A stretch of 64,000 nucleotides of DNA, taken from CAVYUC01 sp963816685 (GTDB taxonomy: Bacteria > Bacteroidota > Bacteroidia > Bacteroidales > Prolixibacteraceae). The notes beneath the pieces were generated by a model. That model ran no database searches and was not told the origin of the DNA. It saw only the letters and a list, made by a program, of their open reading frames with translations. How positions within the stretch are numbered: position 1 is the first letter of the stretch; every line of letters begins with the position of its first letter. This document shows, piece by piece, positions 33,723 to 43,627 of the stretch. The DNA is taken from assembly GCA_963816685.1 (NCBI GenBank), contig CAWFMB010000008.1, positions 1 to 64,000 on the forward strand, read 5' to 3'. Made by a program: the position numbers and the translations under genes.

Positions 33723-35558
33723 TTAATAAAAGAATTTTTCAATATCATCCAATGGAATGATGGTCAACACCTTTTTACCCTCGGGAGAATAATTAGGTGT
33801 TGAACAGGCAAATAAATTATCGATAAGATGCTCGATTTCTTCTTTTTTCAATTCTGCACCATAATCAAGCGCCGATGCTTTTGCCAGTGAAACTGCCACC
33901 TGTTCCTTTGCTTTATGGTGTGCATCAACCGGCGAATTTTTATACTCTTCCAACAACTTTTCCACAATAATTTCTGGTGACGAAACATCAAGTACTCCCG
34001 GTGTTCCGTTGATAATAAAGGTATTCTTGCCGAATTCACGAATATCAAAACCAAGTGCCAGCAGATCGTCCAGGATGTTTTTTAACAACTCTGATTCGGC
34101 CGGATTTAACTCTATGGTTTGCGGAAACAATTGCTGCTGGCTTGCAACCGAATCAGACTTAAGAACTTCCATGAATTTCTCGTAAAGAATCCTCTCGTGC
34201 GCCCGCTTTTGGTCAATAACCATTAATCCTGATTTTACAGGTGTAAGAATATATTTTTGTTTCAGTTGCAATATCTTTTTACCGCTGTATTGTCCTGCAG
34301 ACATTAAATTCAATCTGTCGTCGCCATTAAAATTTAAATCAGTTTGTTTTTCTCTATCCTGATTTCCGTATAAATCTTCCCAGTGTTTCAGATTCTGTTT
34401 ATCCTCTTTATTACTTTCAAATCTGCCCGAAGATGAATCTTTTTCACTATCAAAAGGATTGTATCCCGGGTTAATTTTTATATCCGGAAAATAGATATTA
34501 TTATTTTCTTTTTTGCGAACAGGTATTTCGATACTTCCGCTTTGGTCAAAATCGATGGAAGGAACAACATTATGTTTTCCAAGGGATTCGCGCACGGCTG
34601 CATGAATTATCTGCCAAACTGCCTGCTCATTTTCAAATTTTATTTCAGTTTTAGTTGGATGCACATTGATATCAATATCCGCAGGGTCAACTTCAAGAAA
34701 CAAGAAATAAGACGGATAAGTATCTGAAGGTAAAAGTTTTTCATAAGCCTGCATTACCGCCCTGTGATAATATGGATGACGCATATATCTTTTATTTACA
34801 AAGAAAAACTGCTCCCCCATTGTTTTCCGGGCATACTTTGGTTGCCCGGTAAAACCGGATATCTTAACAAGGCTGGTTTCTTCTTCAACAGGAATAAGAC
34901 TTTGGTTGATACTTTTTCCGAAAAGATCCACAATCCGCTTGCGGTAATTTGTTTTAATCAATTCATATAAGGAAGATTGATTGTGGTAAAACGAAATCTT
35001 AATATCCGGATTTGGAATAGCTATCCGCTGAATTTCGTTGATAATATGCTTTAATTCGGCAGTGTTGCTTTTTAAAAATTTACGACGCGCCGGCACATTG
35101 TAAAACAGGTTTTTAACCAGTGTTGTTGTGCCATTATTACAGGCTGCCGGTTCCTGGGTTTTAACTTCGGAGCCAATAATATGAATAAAAGTACCAACTT
35201 CATCTTCCATTCGTTTAGTGCGCACTTCCACATCGGCAATTGCAGCTACCGATGCCATCGCCTCACCGCGAAAACCCATGGTACGGATGCAAAACAGATC
35301 ATTGGCAGAGTTTATCTTTGATGTTGCATGGCGTTCAAAAGCCATTCTTGCATCTGTTGGCGACATTCCACAGCCATTATCAGTAATTTGAATCAGGGTT
35401 TTACCGGCATCTTTTATATGAATTATAATTTCGGTGGCTCCGGCATCAAGAGAATTTTCAACCAGTTCCTTTACAACCGATGCAGGACGCTGAATTACTT
35501 CGCCTGCTGCAATCTGATTTGCTACGGAATCGGGCAATAATTGAATAATATCGCTCAC
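33723..35558 (-). CDS. mutL: DNA mismatch repair protein MutL
   Basis: The 611 residues hold an N-terminal GHKL ATPase (ELVENSLDAGATEI, DNGCGM, ATSKI, TMGFRGEAMASV) and a C-terminal MutL dimerisation/endonuclease domain. The usual metal motif DQHA(x)2E appears as DQKRAHERILYE, with Lys in place of the first His. The start is GTG at 35558, sharing its G with the TAG stop of the upstream gene (TAGTG), so the two are translationally coupled. Role: coordinates MutS mismatch recognition with strand incision. Confidence 0.97.
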   Translation of the reverse strand: MSDIIQLLPDSVANQIAAGEVIQRPASVVKELVENSLDAGATEIIIHIKDAGKTLIQITDNGCGMSPTDARMAFERHATSKINSANDLFCIRTMGFRGEAMASVAAIADVEVRTKRMEDEVGTFIHIIGSEVKTQEPAACNNGTTTLVKNLFYNVPARRKFLKSNTAELKHIINEIQRIAIPNPDIKISFYHNQSSLYELIKTNYRKRIVDLFGKSINQSLIPVEEETSLVKISGFTGQPKYARKTMGEQFFFVNKRYMRHPYYHRAVMQAYEKLLPSDTYPSYFLFLEVDPADIDINVHPTKTEIKFENEQAVWQIIHAAVRESLGKHNVVPSIDFDQSGSIEIPVRKKENNNIYFPDIKINPGYNPFDSEKDSSSGRFESNKEDKQNLKHWEDLYGNQDREKQTDLNFNGDDRLNLMSAGQYSGKKILQLKQKYILTPVKSGLMVIDQKRAHERILYEKFMEVLKSDSVASQQQLFPQTIELNPAESELLKNILDDLLALGFDIREFGKNTFIINGTPGVLDVSSPEIIVEKLLEEYKNSPVDAHHKAKEQVAVSLAKASALDYGAELKKEEIEHLIDNLFACSTPNYSPEGKKVLTIIPLDDIEKFFY

Positions 35559-35869
35559 TACATCAGAAAATCAGAATAGAAAAAAAGATAGAACACAAGA
35601 GAAAGTATCAATATCAAAATAATTAATCTTGTATTCGACGATTTACGGGCCTTTTCGGTTGTTTTAGAATGGCCGGCCTGCATCGTCCTGAATTGTCCTT
35701 TAATGTTTGGACGGTATATTTTTCCATTATCTTTTTTTTCTTCAAAAATACCCATCTCCTCTTTTATCCTTCTTTCCCGCTCCTCACGTTCCTCCTTATC
35801 CGGGTCGTAAAACCTGGGGGTTATGTTGAACTGTTTAGCGCTGGGCGTATGAAAAAACCGACCTATCAT
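35558..35869 (-). CDS. Small membrane protein coupled to mutL
   Basis: This 103-residue protein has no recognised domain. It has a charged N-terminal region (DPDKEEREERERRIKEEMG) and one C-terminal membrane helix (TRLIILILILSLVFYLFFY), so it is tail-anchored with the N-terminus probably cytoplasmic. Its stop overlaps the GTG of mutL. The conserved-looking PRFYDPDKEEREER segment may match a small Bacteroidota family often next to mutL; that is from memory and not verified. Confidence 0.7.
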   Translation of the reverse strand: MIGRFFHTPSAKQFNITPRFYDPDKEEREERERRIKEEMGIFEEKKDNGKIYRPNIKGQFRTMQAGHSKTTEKARKSSNTRLIILILILSLVFYLFFYSDFLM

Positions 35870-36008
35870 ATTCGTTTATTTATTTTTACAAAGATAACTT
35901 TATTCTACAAAATTTGTTCCACCGAAAACCTGCAGTTTTATTCAAACTGCTGTATTCCACCTTCAAACGTACACCAAATACTTTTTATACAAAAAAGATT
36001 AAATATTT

Positions 36009-37163
36009 TTAACATGATCTTTCAAGAATACGCATCAGATTATCGTCATTCAGTACTACCGGATTTCCTTTCATACTGCTTGCTTTTTTTGCTTTCTCAA
36101 CCAATTCACCAAAATGGTTTTCAGTTAACCCATAATCAGATAAACAAGGAATTGAAAGCTCCGAATTCAGTATATTCACCCATTCGATTCCATCTTTAGC
36201 AACTGCTTTTTGGTTACCTGTTAAAATCCGGGCTACTTCATCATATTTCTTCAGCAGCTCCTTCATGTTCCCTGCTGAAATTGCCCTTATATTTTCTTCC
36301 ATAACTGCCGGTAAAAGGCAGGCACAAATGGAGCCGTGCGGCATTTCAAACATGCCTCCCACCGGTCCGGCAAAACCATGTACAGCGCCCAGCTTTACAT
36401 TTGCAAGTGCCATTCCGCCCAGCAGACTTGCCATGGCCATATCTTCGCGGGCTTTCAAATCGCTGCCATCATGAAATGCTTTCAACAGCGACCTGGAAAT
36501 CCGCTGCATTCCTTCCCTGCAAAGCATATCAATAAAAGGATTCGACTGGTTTGACACAAATGTTTCAAGCAGATGTGTCAGCGCATCAGTACCGGAATTT
36601 GCTGTGATTACGGGTGGCATTGATAATGTAAGCACCGGGTCGTCCAACGCAACTTTTGGATACATTAATTCGCTCCGCAAGCTTACTTTAACCTGGTGTT
36701 CCGGCGATTTTAACACCGAATTTTTTGTAACTTCAGCTCCTGTCCCCGCCGTTGTTGGAACTGCAATACAATACAAAGGCGGTTCTGTAAGCTTCTTTCC
36801 TTTCCCAATCACTTCAAGATAATCCATTAATTCGCCCTTGTTCGGGACCAATGCAGCAATTGCCTTTGCACTGTCGATTGCACTGCCACCGCCAAATCCG
36901 ATAACAACACCTGCATGAAATTTACGCGCTGTTTTTACCCCTTCGCTTATCAACTGAATAGTCGGTTCAGAGGGAATATGAAAAACTTCTACATTGGTTT
37001 CAGGCAGAAGTCTGGCTGTTAACAACTTTATCCGCTGGTCATCCTTACCTGTGACCAAAAGCAAGTTATTTCCAAGTCCGGCAATTAATTCCGGTATTTT
37101 TTCTACCGAATTGTTTCCGAAAATAATTTGAGAAGCTGTGGCAAACTGAAAATTTAATCCCAT
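36009..37163 (-). CDS. Iron-containing alcohol dehydrogenase
   Basis: The 384 residues include a GGGSAIDSAK nucleotide-binding loop and PTTAGTGAE. Metal ligands are Asp and His in GTDALTHLLE and the two His in GAVHGFAGPVGGMFEMPHG. Group III NAD(P)-dependent alcohol dehydrogenases reduce aldehydes or oxidise alcohols; the substrate is not evident. The gene overlaps the ABM gene upstream by 10 bp and so shares its transcript. Confidence 0.92.
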   Translation of the reverse strand: MGLNFQFATASQIIFGNNSVEKIPELIAGLGNNLLLVTGKDDQRIKLLTARLLPETNVEVFHIPSEPTIQLISEGVKTARKFHAGVVIGFGGGSAIDSAKAIAALVPNKGELMDYLEVIGKGKKLTEPPLYCIAVPTTAGTGAEVTKNSVLKSPEHQVKVSLRSELMYPKVALDDPVLTLSMPPVITANSGTDALTHLLETFVSNQSNPFIDMLCREGMQRISRSLLKAFHDGSDLKAREDMAMASLLGGMALANVKLGAVHGFAGPVGGMFEMPHGSICACLLPAVMEENIRAISAGNMKELLKKYDEVARILTGNQKAVAKDGIEWVNILNSELSIPCLSDYGLTENHFGELVEKAKKASSMKGNPVVLNDDNLMRILERSC

Positions 37164-37462
37164 CCCTCTTCATTTGGAAATACATTTGTAAATTTTATTG
37201 CTGAACGTGGTTCTGCCATCATTTCAGAGACAATGTCCCTCCATTTTTTATAATGATCGGTTTCCTTATGTTTTGCAGGATCTTCCGCAGTACGATAAAC
37301 TTCAACCAAAACAAACCGGGTAGCATCATCCTGTTGCTGAATGACATCGAAACGTGCAATTCCGGGTTCTTTCAAACTGTTTTGTGCATTTTCAACAGTA
37401 GCTGCTTTAAATGCTTCTACCCGATTGTCTTTTACATGAACAAAAACATGAGCGATATACAT
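37154..37462 (-). CDS. Antibiotic biosynthesis monooxygenase (ABM) family, LsrG-like
   Basis: Starting at the ATG at 37462 gives 102 residues; an ATG at 37483 is an alternative. The ferredoxin-like ABM fold shows IAHVFVHVKDNRVEAFKAAT, FVLVEVYRTAEDPAKHKETDHYKKW and the closing FPN. Members include quinol monooxygenases and the AI-2 processing enzyme LsrG. Overlap with the Fe-alcohol dehydrogenase suggests joint action on a small carbonyl compound (inferred). Confidence 0.85.
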   Translation of the reverse strand: MYIAHVFVHVKDNRVEAFKAATVENAQNSLKEPGIARFDVIQQQDDATRFVLVEVYRTAEDPAKHKETDHYKKWRDIVSEMMAEPRSAIKFTNVFPNEEGWD

Positions 37463-37558
37463 AACGTGCTTTTTAATTTCCAATTTAAGAAATTATCCAG
37501 CTCCGGCAAAATTGAATTCATTCCCATTTATAAAAATGATCCAGGATTGAACTTCGAA

Positions 37559-38869
37559 TTACTTCTGCCTGAAATACACCTGAATGGGCACACCGGTGAA
37601 ATTGAAATTCTTCCGGATTTGATTTTCGATGTATCTGCGGTAAGGTTCTTTAATGTACTGCGGTAAATTAGCAAACAGCGCAAATGAAGGAGTTTTCGAA
37701 GGCAGTTGAGTTACATATTTAATCTTTATGTATTTCCCCTTAACAGAAGGTGGCGGATAAGCTTCCACAGCCTCCAGAAGCAATTCGTTCAGTTGAGAGG
37801 TTTTTATATGTTGCTTTCTGCTTTCAAAAACCTGTATTGCAGTTTCGAGGGCTTTATGTATACGCTGTTTGGTTTTTGCTGAAATAAACAAAATCGGAAC
37901 ATCAGTAAACGGAGCAAATTTTTCGCGAATTTCCTCTGCCATTTTTTTGGTTGAATGAGTGTCTTTTTCGATTAAATCCCACTTATTCACAAGCACCACA
38001 ATCCCTTTTTTATTTTTTATGATGAGATTGAAAATGTTTACATCCTGGGATTCCACACCACGGGTGGCATCGATTAAGAGTAAACAAACATCCGAGTTTT
38101 CAATTGTCCGCACAGATCGCAGCACCGAATAAAACTCAAGATCCTCGTGTACTTTCGCTTTTTTGCGCAAACCTGCCGTGTCCACGATTATAAAATCATG
38201 GCCAAATTTATTGTAGCGGGTATGAATAGAATCGCGTGTCGTTCCGGCCACTTCGGTAACAATGTTTCGTTCCACACCAATCAACGTATTAATAAACGAC
38301 GATTTTCCAACGTTTGGACGGCCGACTACCGAAATATTTGGCAGTTCATTTTCTTCTTCAACGTCTGTTATAACAGGAAATGATTCAACCACTTTATCCA
38401 GTAAATCGCCGGTTCCGCTGCCGGTCATCGACGAAATACAATAAATTTCGCCTAAACCGAGGCCATAAAATTCCTGTGCATCAGGAATGCGCTGGTTATT
38501 ATCCACTTTATTGACAGCCAGTACTATTTTCTTTCTGCTTTTACGAAGAATCTGTGCAATTGCATCGTCAAGATCAGTAATTCCCGATTCAACATCAACC
38601 AGGTAAAGAATTACATCGGCCTCATCAATTGCAAGATGCACCTGTTTATTGATTTCTGCTTCAAAAACATCATCGGAATTTACCACATAACCTCCGGTAT
38701 CTATAATCGAAAATTCAATGCCGTTCCACTGCCCTTTTCCATAATTCCGGTCGCGTGTTACGCCCGAAATTTCATCAACAATTGCATTTCGTGATTCTGT
38801 AATGCGGTTAAACAAAGTCGATTTTCCTACATTCGGACGGCCAACTACTGCTAATATTCTGCTGCTCAT
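37559..38869 (-). CDS. der: Ribosome biogenesis GTPase Der (EngA)
   Basis: The ATG at 38869 gives a 436-residue protein opening MSSRILAVVGRPNVGKST, the usual Der start and length. The ORF could extend to 38959 but the added 30 residues are not family-like. Two tandem G domains each have a P-loop GRPNVGKS, DTxG switch II (DTGGYV and DTAGLR) and NKxD, followed by a KH-like domain. Role: 50S subunit assembly. Era follows upstream on the same strand. Confidence 0.96.
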   Translation of the reverse strand: MSSRILAVVGRPNVGKSTLFNRITESRNAIVDEISGVTRDRNYGKGQWNGIEFSIIDTGGYVVNSDDVFEAEINKQVHLAIDEADVILYLVDVESGITDLDDAIAQILRKSRKKIVLAVNKVDNNQRIPDAQEFYGLGLGEIYCISSMTGSGTGDLLDKVVESFPVITDVEEENELPNISVVGRPNVGKSSFINTLIGVERNIVTEVAGTTRDSIHTRYNKFGHDFIIVDTAGLRKKAKVHEDLEFYSVLRSVRTIENSDVCLLLIDATRGVESQDVNIFNLIIKNKKGIVVLVNKWDLIEKDTHSTKKMAEEIREKFAPFTDVPILFISAKTKQRIHKALETAIQVFESRKQHIKTSQLNELLLEAVEAYPPPSVKGKYIKIKYVTQLPSKTPSFALFANLPQYIKEPYRRYIENQIRKNFNFTGVPIQVYFRQK

Positions 38870-39017
38870 TTCTATTTTTCTTTCTTTTTTACTAATCACA
38901 GGAATTTGTCCTGTGCTGTTAACCTGCGCATATTCGGCGCCAATAAAATATTTAGACATAGCAGGTAACAGTTCAATTGCATCTTCTGTTACCTGAAACT
39001 GCGACTGTTAAACTTTT

Positions 39018-39902
39018 TTAATAGGCGTCGTAACCAAATTTTTTCAGCTTATTATCTTTATCGCGCCAGTCTTTATCCACTTTTACAAACAGCTCGAGGA
39101 ATATTTTCTTGTCGAAAAACTCTTCGGCATCCAGCCGCGCTTCTATTCCAACTTTTTTAATCATTTTCCCCTGATGCCCGATAATGATTCCTTTTTGGGT
39201 TTCGCGCGAAACATATATAACTGCCCGTATTTTTAACAACTTTTCAGTTTCCTTAAATTCTTCCACCAAAACTTCAACTGAATAAGGAACCTCCTTTTGA
39301 TAATTCATCAGAATTTTTTCGCGAATAATTTCCTGCATAAAAAATCGGTCGTTGCGATCAGTCAGTTCTTCTTTCCCGAAAAACGGTGGGTTTTCAGGAA
39401 GCAATTCAAGGATACGGTCGAAAATGGGTGCAATGTTAAATTTCTCTTTTGCTGAAACAGGAAAAACTGTTGCCCCCGGAAAAACAGAACTCCAACGTTC
39501 ATAAAGTTTTGTAACCGCTTCCTGGTCCGACAAATCAATTTTATTGATTAGCACAATCACCGGCACATTCGATTTGCCAATCCGCTCAATGTATTCCTTG
39601 TTTTTATCTGGTTGTTCAATGACGTCAGTAACAAACAAAATCACATCGGCATCGATAATTGCAGTTTCCACAAACTTCATCATGGTTTCCTGCAACTTGT
39701 AATTCGGTTTAAGAATTCCAGGTGTATCGGAATAAACAATTTGGAAATCCTCGCCATTGACAATTCCTTTTATCCGGTGACGGGTTGTCTGCATTTTTTG
39801 GGTAATAATCGATAATTTCTCACCCACCAAAGCGTTCATCAGGGTTGATTTTCCTACATTTGGGTTTCCGAGTATATTAACAAATCCTGCTTTATGTGCC
39901 AT
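39018..39902 (-). CDS. era: GTPase Era
   Basis: These 294 residues have P-loop GNPNVGKST, switch II DTPGI, NKIDLS and the C-terminal KH domain with GHQGKMIKKVG, the RNA-binding GxxG-type loop. Full family length. Role: 30S maturation by binding the 3' end of 16S rRNA. It is next to der on the same strand, separated by about 150 bp. Confidence 0.97.
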   Translation of the reverse strand: MAHKAGFVNILGNPNVGKSTLMNALVGEKLSIITQKMQTTRHRIKGIVNGEDFQIVYSDTPGILKPNYKLQETMMKFVETAIIDADVILFVTDVIEQPDKNKEYIERIGKSNVPVIVLINKIDLSDQEAVTKLYERWSSVFPGATVFPVSAKEKFNIAPIFDRILELLPENPPFFGKEELTDRNDRFFMQEIIREKILMNYQKEVPYSVEVLVEEFKETEKLLKIRAVIYVSRETQKGIIIGHQGKMIKKVGIEARLDAEEFFDKKIFLELFVKVDKDWRDKDNKLKKFGYDAY

Positions 39903-40054
39903 TGTTCCTGTTTTTCAATCTTACTTTAAATCATTAACAATCAAAACCATCCACCTGTTTTTATTCTTTTTTTCTATTACCGCCCAGGCGATGGTTTTAA
40001 ATTCCTAAAAATCAGTGCAAAGATAATTGAATTGTAACAGCAATGAAAAAATTC

Positions 40055-40077
40055 TTATTCCGGCGCCTGCAATGGCA
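40055..40077. repeat. Truncated copy of the CCGGCGC dispersed repeat
   Basis: ATTCCGGCGCCTGCAATGGC abuts the deacetylase stop codon at 40078. It resembles ATTCCGGCGCATGCAATCGG at 13518-13537 with one substitution and one missing base. The rest of the element is absent. Confidence 0.45.
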
Positions 40078-40869
40078 TTACGGAGCCGGATTTTCCTTAA
40101 TGTATTCCATTACTTCCATGAATGTGGCAGAGTAAAAGTCACTGCTGTTTTTGTTAAGATATTCAAGGAGTTTGAGATGTTCCGTGCCACCGGTATTCAA
40201 ATAGCCGCCGCCCACACTGTGAAACATAAAAACTGCGATAGTTCCTTTTTCTCTCGCTTCATTTACATAAGCAATTAATTCTTCGGCTGAAGGACTGTTC
40301 ACACCCCAGCTTGGTGCCTGGTAAACATTGTAATTCTGCATGTTTTCAGGCACAGGACCATCGCGCCGGGCAGCAACAAACAGTGGTTTTATTTCATCAG
40401 TAAAATCTTTACCGCCTGCTGTTACATCACTGCAGGTATAACCGTAGGTTCTTTTTTCGTTTCCGTCGATTGCTTTCAACAATGTATTTTCAGTTTTGAC
40501 TTCAGAAAGAAATTGTTCAAGAGTATAGTTGTTCAGATCATATTCCGGCTTTACCCAATCCCCGCGTGCTCCGTCGCAGGGGTGAAAAAGAGTATGATTA
40601 CCAAGCTCATGGCCATTGTCAGCAATGGCGCGCCATTCTTCGAGGCGGTTGTATAAACTTTGGGAATTTCCGGTACAAAAGAAAGTTCCTTTCAACCCAA
40701 ATTCATCCAGCTGGGGAATGGCAACATCAAGATGACAATCAAGGCCATCATCGTAGGTGAGGCAAACGGCTGCTTTGGCTCCATTTGGCCATTTATACTG
40801 CGCTTCCGAATAATCTGCAATAGTGGCCAATAAAATTAGAAACAGAAACTTATGTACAGGATATTTCAT
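40078..40869 (-). CDS. Exported polysaccharide deacetylase (NodB homology)
   Basis: This 263-residue protein has a signal peptide ending near SEAQ (23). NodB motif 1 is TYDDG (Asp40, Asp41) and motif 2 is HELGNHTLFH (metal ligands His92 and His96). Role: metal-dependent N- or O-deacetylation of a polysaccharide (chitin, peptidoglycan or xylan in the family). The substrate is not evident. The last quarter (FMFHSVGGG) supplies the catalytic His region. Confidence 0.88.
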   Translation of the reverse strand: MKYPVHKFLFLILLATIADYSEAQYKWPNGAKAAVCLTYDDGLDCHLDVAIPQLDEFGLKGTFFCTGNSQSLYNRLEEWRAIADNGHELGNHTLFHPCDGARGDWVKPEYDLNNYTLEQFLSEVKTENTLLKAIDGNEKRTYGYTCSDVTAGGKDFTDEIKPLFVAARRDGPVPENMQNYNVYQAPSWGVNSPSAEELIAYVNEAREKGTIAVFMFHSVGGGYLNTGGTEHLKLLEYLNKNSSDFYSATFMEVMEYIKENPAP

Positions 40870-40906
40870 GTTGATTGAATTAAAAGTTTTAAACTGTCAA
40901 AAATAA

Positions 40907-42445
40907 CTAATTCTGATTTTGAACAAAGTTTATGGCTGCCTTAATCCCATCGGCAGCACTTGAAATAATACCACCCGCATAACCGCTGCCCTCGCCGACC
41001 ATGTACAAATTATCAAAACCGGCGCATAACCCGTTTTTCTCCCGAATAACCTGAACTGGTGATGATGTTTTGCTTTCCAGTCCCAATAAATTCCCGGTTT
41101 CAAATCCACGCATTTTCCGGATAAAATCCTGTAACCCGGCCTGCATTGATTTCACAACCGGTTTGGGGAGCAACTCCCACAACGGAGCAGAAACCAAACC
41201 AAGCGGATAACTGCTTTCCAGCTTTCCGGGATTTAATTTTTGATTTAAAAACGATGTAATGGAACAGACCGGGGCGCTGTAATTTCCGTGAATCTCATAA
41301 AACTGTTGCTCCAGCAATTCAAGAAATTCAAGCGCTTCAAGTGGCGAAACAGCTTTACCCGCCAGTTCGTCGGGATGAATACCGGCCACACAGGCAGCAT
41401 TGGCAAAATTTCCACCCCGGCGGTAATAACTCATCCCGTTTACAATATTGGTATTTGGATAAGCAGCAGCGGGAACCACTATTCCGCCGGGACACATGCA
41501 AAACGAAAAAACCGGGTGTTTTCCATCGGCAGGTGAAGTGAGCCGGTATTCTGCAGCTTTCACTCCCGGCAACTTTTCCCTGCCCCATTGGGCTAAATTA
41601 ATAACTTCCTGACGGTGTTCCATCCGGCTGCCAACTGCAAAGTTTTTCGTCCGAAACTGAATTCCCCGTCTGATAAGCATGCGGTAAGTTTCATAAGCAG
41701 AATGACCGGGTGCAATAAAAACAGCAGCAGCAGGCAGATTTCCCCGGGAAGTTACCACTTCTGTAATTTTCGAATTTTTAAATACCACATCCTCGAGCAG
41801 TGTGTCAAAGAGAAATTTCCCTCCCAAACTTTCGAATTGAACACGAAGGTTTTGAACTATTTTCCGAAGGTTATCGGTGCCAAGATGCGGATGCGCCATG
41901 TAACCAATTTCTTCAGGTGCGCCTGCAAGAATATAACTGTCGAGAATAAATTGTTTTTCTTTTGAAATGTGCTTCGAACGCGATGTGAGTTTTCCATCGG
42001 AGAAAGTTCCTGCGCCGCCCTCACCAAACGCATAATTATTTTGCGAATCGAATATCCCTGATTTTTCAAATGTTGCTATCGATTTGGCTCTCTTTAAAAC
42101 ATCAGAGCCTCGTTCTATTAAAGAAACCTGAAATCCGGCATTCTGCAAAACAAATGCTGTAAAGAAACCGGCTGGTCCACTTCCGGTAACAACAACAGTT
42201 TCGTTTCTTTTTTTATATGGAATTTCAAATTGTTCTTTACTCTCAGGTTCTCCGCCTTTTAGTTCCGGCGAACTGACTGCTACTTTTAACTGGAAAAAAA
42301 TATCTGTCTTTTTGCGGGCGTCAAGGCTTTTATTTTCAATCTGAAACGAAAAATCCTTAATATGTAAGTCCCGTGCAATTTTACTGCGCAATTGCTCCTG
42401 TGTAAAATCAGTCGGTAACTTTATGGATATAAATTTGAACCCCAT
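40907..42445 (-). CDS. FAD-dependent oxidoreductase (COG2509-type)
   Basis: The 512 residues have an N-terminal ~80-residue alpha/beta domain, then the FAD-binding VVVTGSGPAGFFTAFVLQNAG (about 85-105) and GGAGTFSDGKL. The C-terminal GEGSGYAGGIISSAADGI closes the FAD site. This matches the uncharacterised NAD(FAD)-utilising dehydrogenase family COG2509. Substrate unknown. It is transcribed away from the efflux operon. Confidence 0.88.
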   Translation of the reverse strand: MGFKFISIKLPTDFTQEQLRSKIARDLHIKDFSFQIENKSLDARKKTDIFFQLKVAVSSPELKGGEPESKEQFEIPYKKRNETVVVTGSGPAGFFTAFVLQNAGFQVSLIERGSDVLKRAKSIATFEKSGIFDSQNNYAFGEGGAGTFSDGKLTSRSKHISKEKQFILDSYILAGAPEEIGYMAHPHLGTDNLRKIVQNLRVQFESLGGKFLFDTLLEDVVFKNSKITEVVTSRGNLPAAAVFIAPGHSAYETYRMLIRRGIQFRTKNFAVGSRMEHRQEVINLAQWGREKLPGVKAAEYRLTSPADGKHPVFSFCMCPGGIVVPAAAYPNTNIVNGMSYYRRGGNFANAACVAGIHPDELAGKAVSPLEALEFLELLEQQFYEIHGNYSAPVCSITSFLNQKLNPGKLESSYPLGLVSAPLWELLPKPVVKSMQAGLQDFIRKMRGFETGNLLGLESKTSSPVQVIREKNGLCAGFDNLYMVGEGSGYAGGIISSAADGIKAAINFVQNQN

Positions 42446-42823
42446 TATAAATATAATCTAAATTCAAAAGTACAGAAACATTCAATTATTCCATGCAGTT
42501 TCACTTCAACCTTTCAATTATCCCTTTCATCCTTAAAATACTCCGGTTCACCATTTTTTGTTTTAACCTTTTAAAGTTCAACCTGATATTTGTTTTCGAA
42601 AGCATTTAAAAATGGATTGTAACGTTTTTCAGATTAAAGCGTCTGACATTATAAATTCGGCAGGCTGCCTTAAAGCCATGAAAACAGAAAATGATTCTTT
42701 CACACTGAAAAAACGGTTGTTTGTCGAAAAAATGAAGAAAGAAGTCAGAACTTTCTTCAATTTTAAAGTGAATAATCGCTCCGGCGGTTCAGACAGAAAA
42801 CAGAAAACAAAAACAATAAAGCA
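42446..42823. other. Divergent intergenic region before the efflux operon
   Basis: This 378-bp gap must hold promoters for both the FAD oxidoreductase (minus) and the ABC operon (plus). I see no exact TAnnTTTG box at a fitting distance. A 71-codon Lys-rich ORF (42612-42827) ends in an ATGA overlap with the ABC gene but has no recognisable domain and is probably chance. Confidence 0.5.
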
Positions 42824-43549
42824 ATGATTAGTTTAAGCAATGTTCACAAATCGTATGTAACCGGCAGTACTTCACTGCATGTTCTAAAAGGAATCGACCT
42901 TGAAATCAAACAAGGCGAATTTGTTTCAATTATGGGTTCATCCGGTTCCGGAAAATCTACTTTGTTAAACATTCTCGGGATTCTGGATAATTATGACAAG
43001 GGTGCCTATCACCTGAACGGGAAACTGATTAAAGATATGTCGGAAAAACAGGCTGCCAAACTGCGCAATGAAATGGTGGGTTTTGTATTTCAGTCATTTA
43101 ATCTGATTTCGTTTAAAAATGCCATGGAAAATGTTGCGCTTCCTCTGTATTACAAGGGAATTAAACGTAAAAAGAGGAATGTAATTGCAATGGAATACCT
43201 TGACAAAATGGGATTGACGGATTGGGCAAATCATATGCCCAATGAATTATCGGGAGGACAAAAACAACGTGTTGCCATAGCACGTTCACTGATTTCGCAA
43301 CCCAAAATTATTTTTGCCGACGAACCAACCGGAGCGCTTGATTCAACCACGTCATACGAGGTGATGGAAATCCTGAAAGAAATTAATGCTGAAGGAATTA
43401 CCATTATTCTGGTAACTCACGAGCACGATATTGCTGCGATGACCCACAAAATTATCCGGTTAAAAGATGGCGGCATTTCTGAAATCATCAAAAACGGCGA
43501 TCTGAAACATTTTCAGCACCAGTATACCAAGCAGCGGGAAACCGCCTGA
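42824..43549 (+). CDS. ABC transporter ATP-binding protein (MacB/LolD type)
   Basis: These 241 residues have Walker A GSSGSGKST (about 38-46), Q-loop FVFQSFNLI, signature LSGGQKQRVAIA, Walker B IIFADEPTGALD and H-loop VTHE. The LolD/MacB-like subfamily powers type VII ABC mechanotransmission exporters. First gene of a five-gene operon with two permeases, a periplasmic adaptor and a TolC-like channel. Confidence 0.95.
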   Translation: MISLSNVHKSYVTGSTSLHVLKGIDLEIKQGEFVSIMGSSGSGKSTLLNILGILDNYDKGAYHLNGKLIKDMSEKQAAKLRNEMVGFVFQSFNLISFKNAMENVALPLYYKGIKRKKRNVIAMEYLDKMGLTDWANHMPNELSGGQKQRVAIARSLISQPKIIFADEPTGALDSTTSYEVMEILKEINAEGITIILVTHEHDIAAMTHKIIRLKDGGISEIIKNGDLKHFQHQYTKQRETA

Positions 43550-43627
43550 ATATTTTAGCAGGCGTAATTTTCACCGGCAGTTACTTTCATCTGCTTTGAA
43601 CATTAAACTTTTAAATTCAGAACTGAG

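Noticed and set aside
38869..38959. Longer Der start at 38959
   Set aside because: The extra 30 residues are not family-like, whereas the ATG at 38869 gives the canonical MSSRILAVVGRPNVGKST start and length.
42612..42827. 71-codon Lys-rich ORF ending in an ATGA overlap with the ABC ATPase gene
   Set aside because: It has no recognisable domain or conserved motif and the content is compatible with chance; the overlap alone is not enough.
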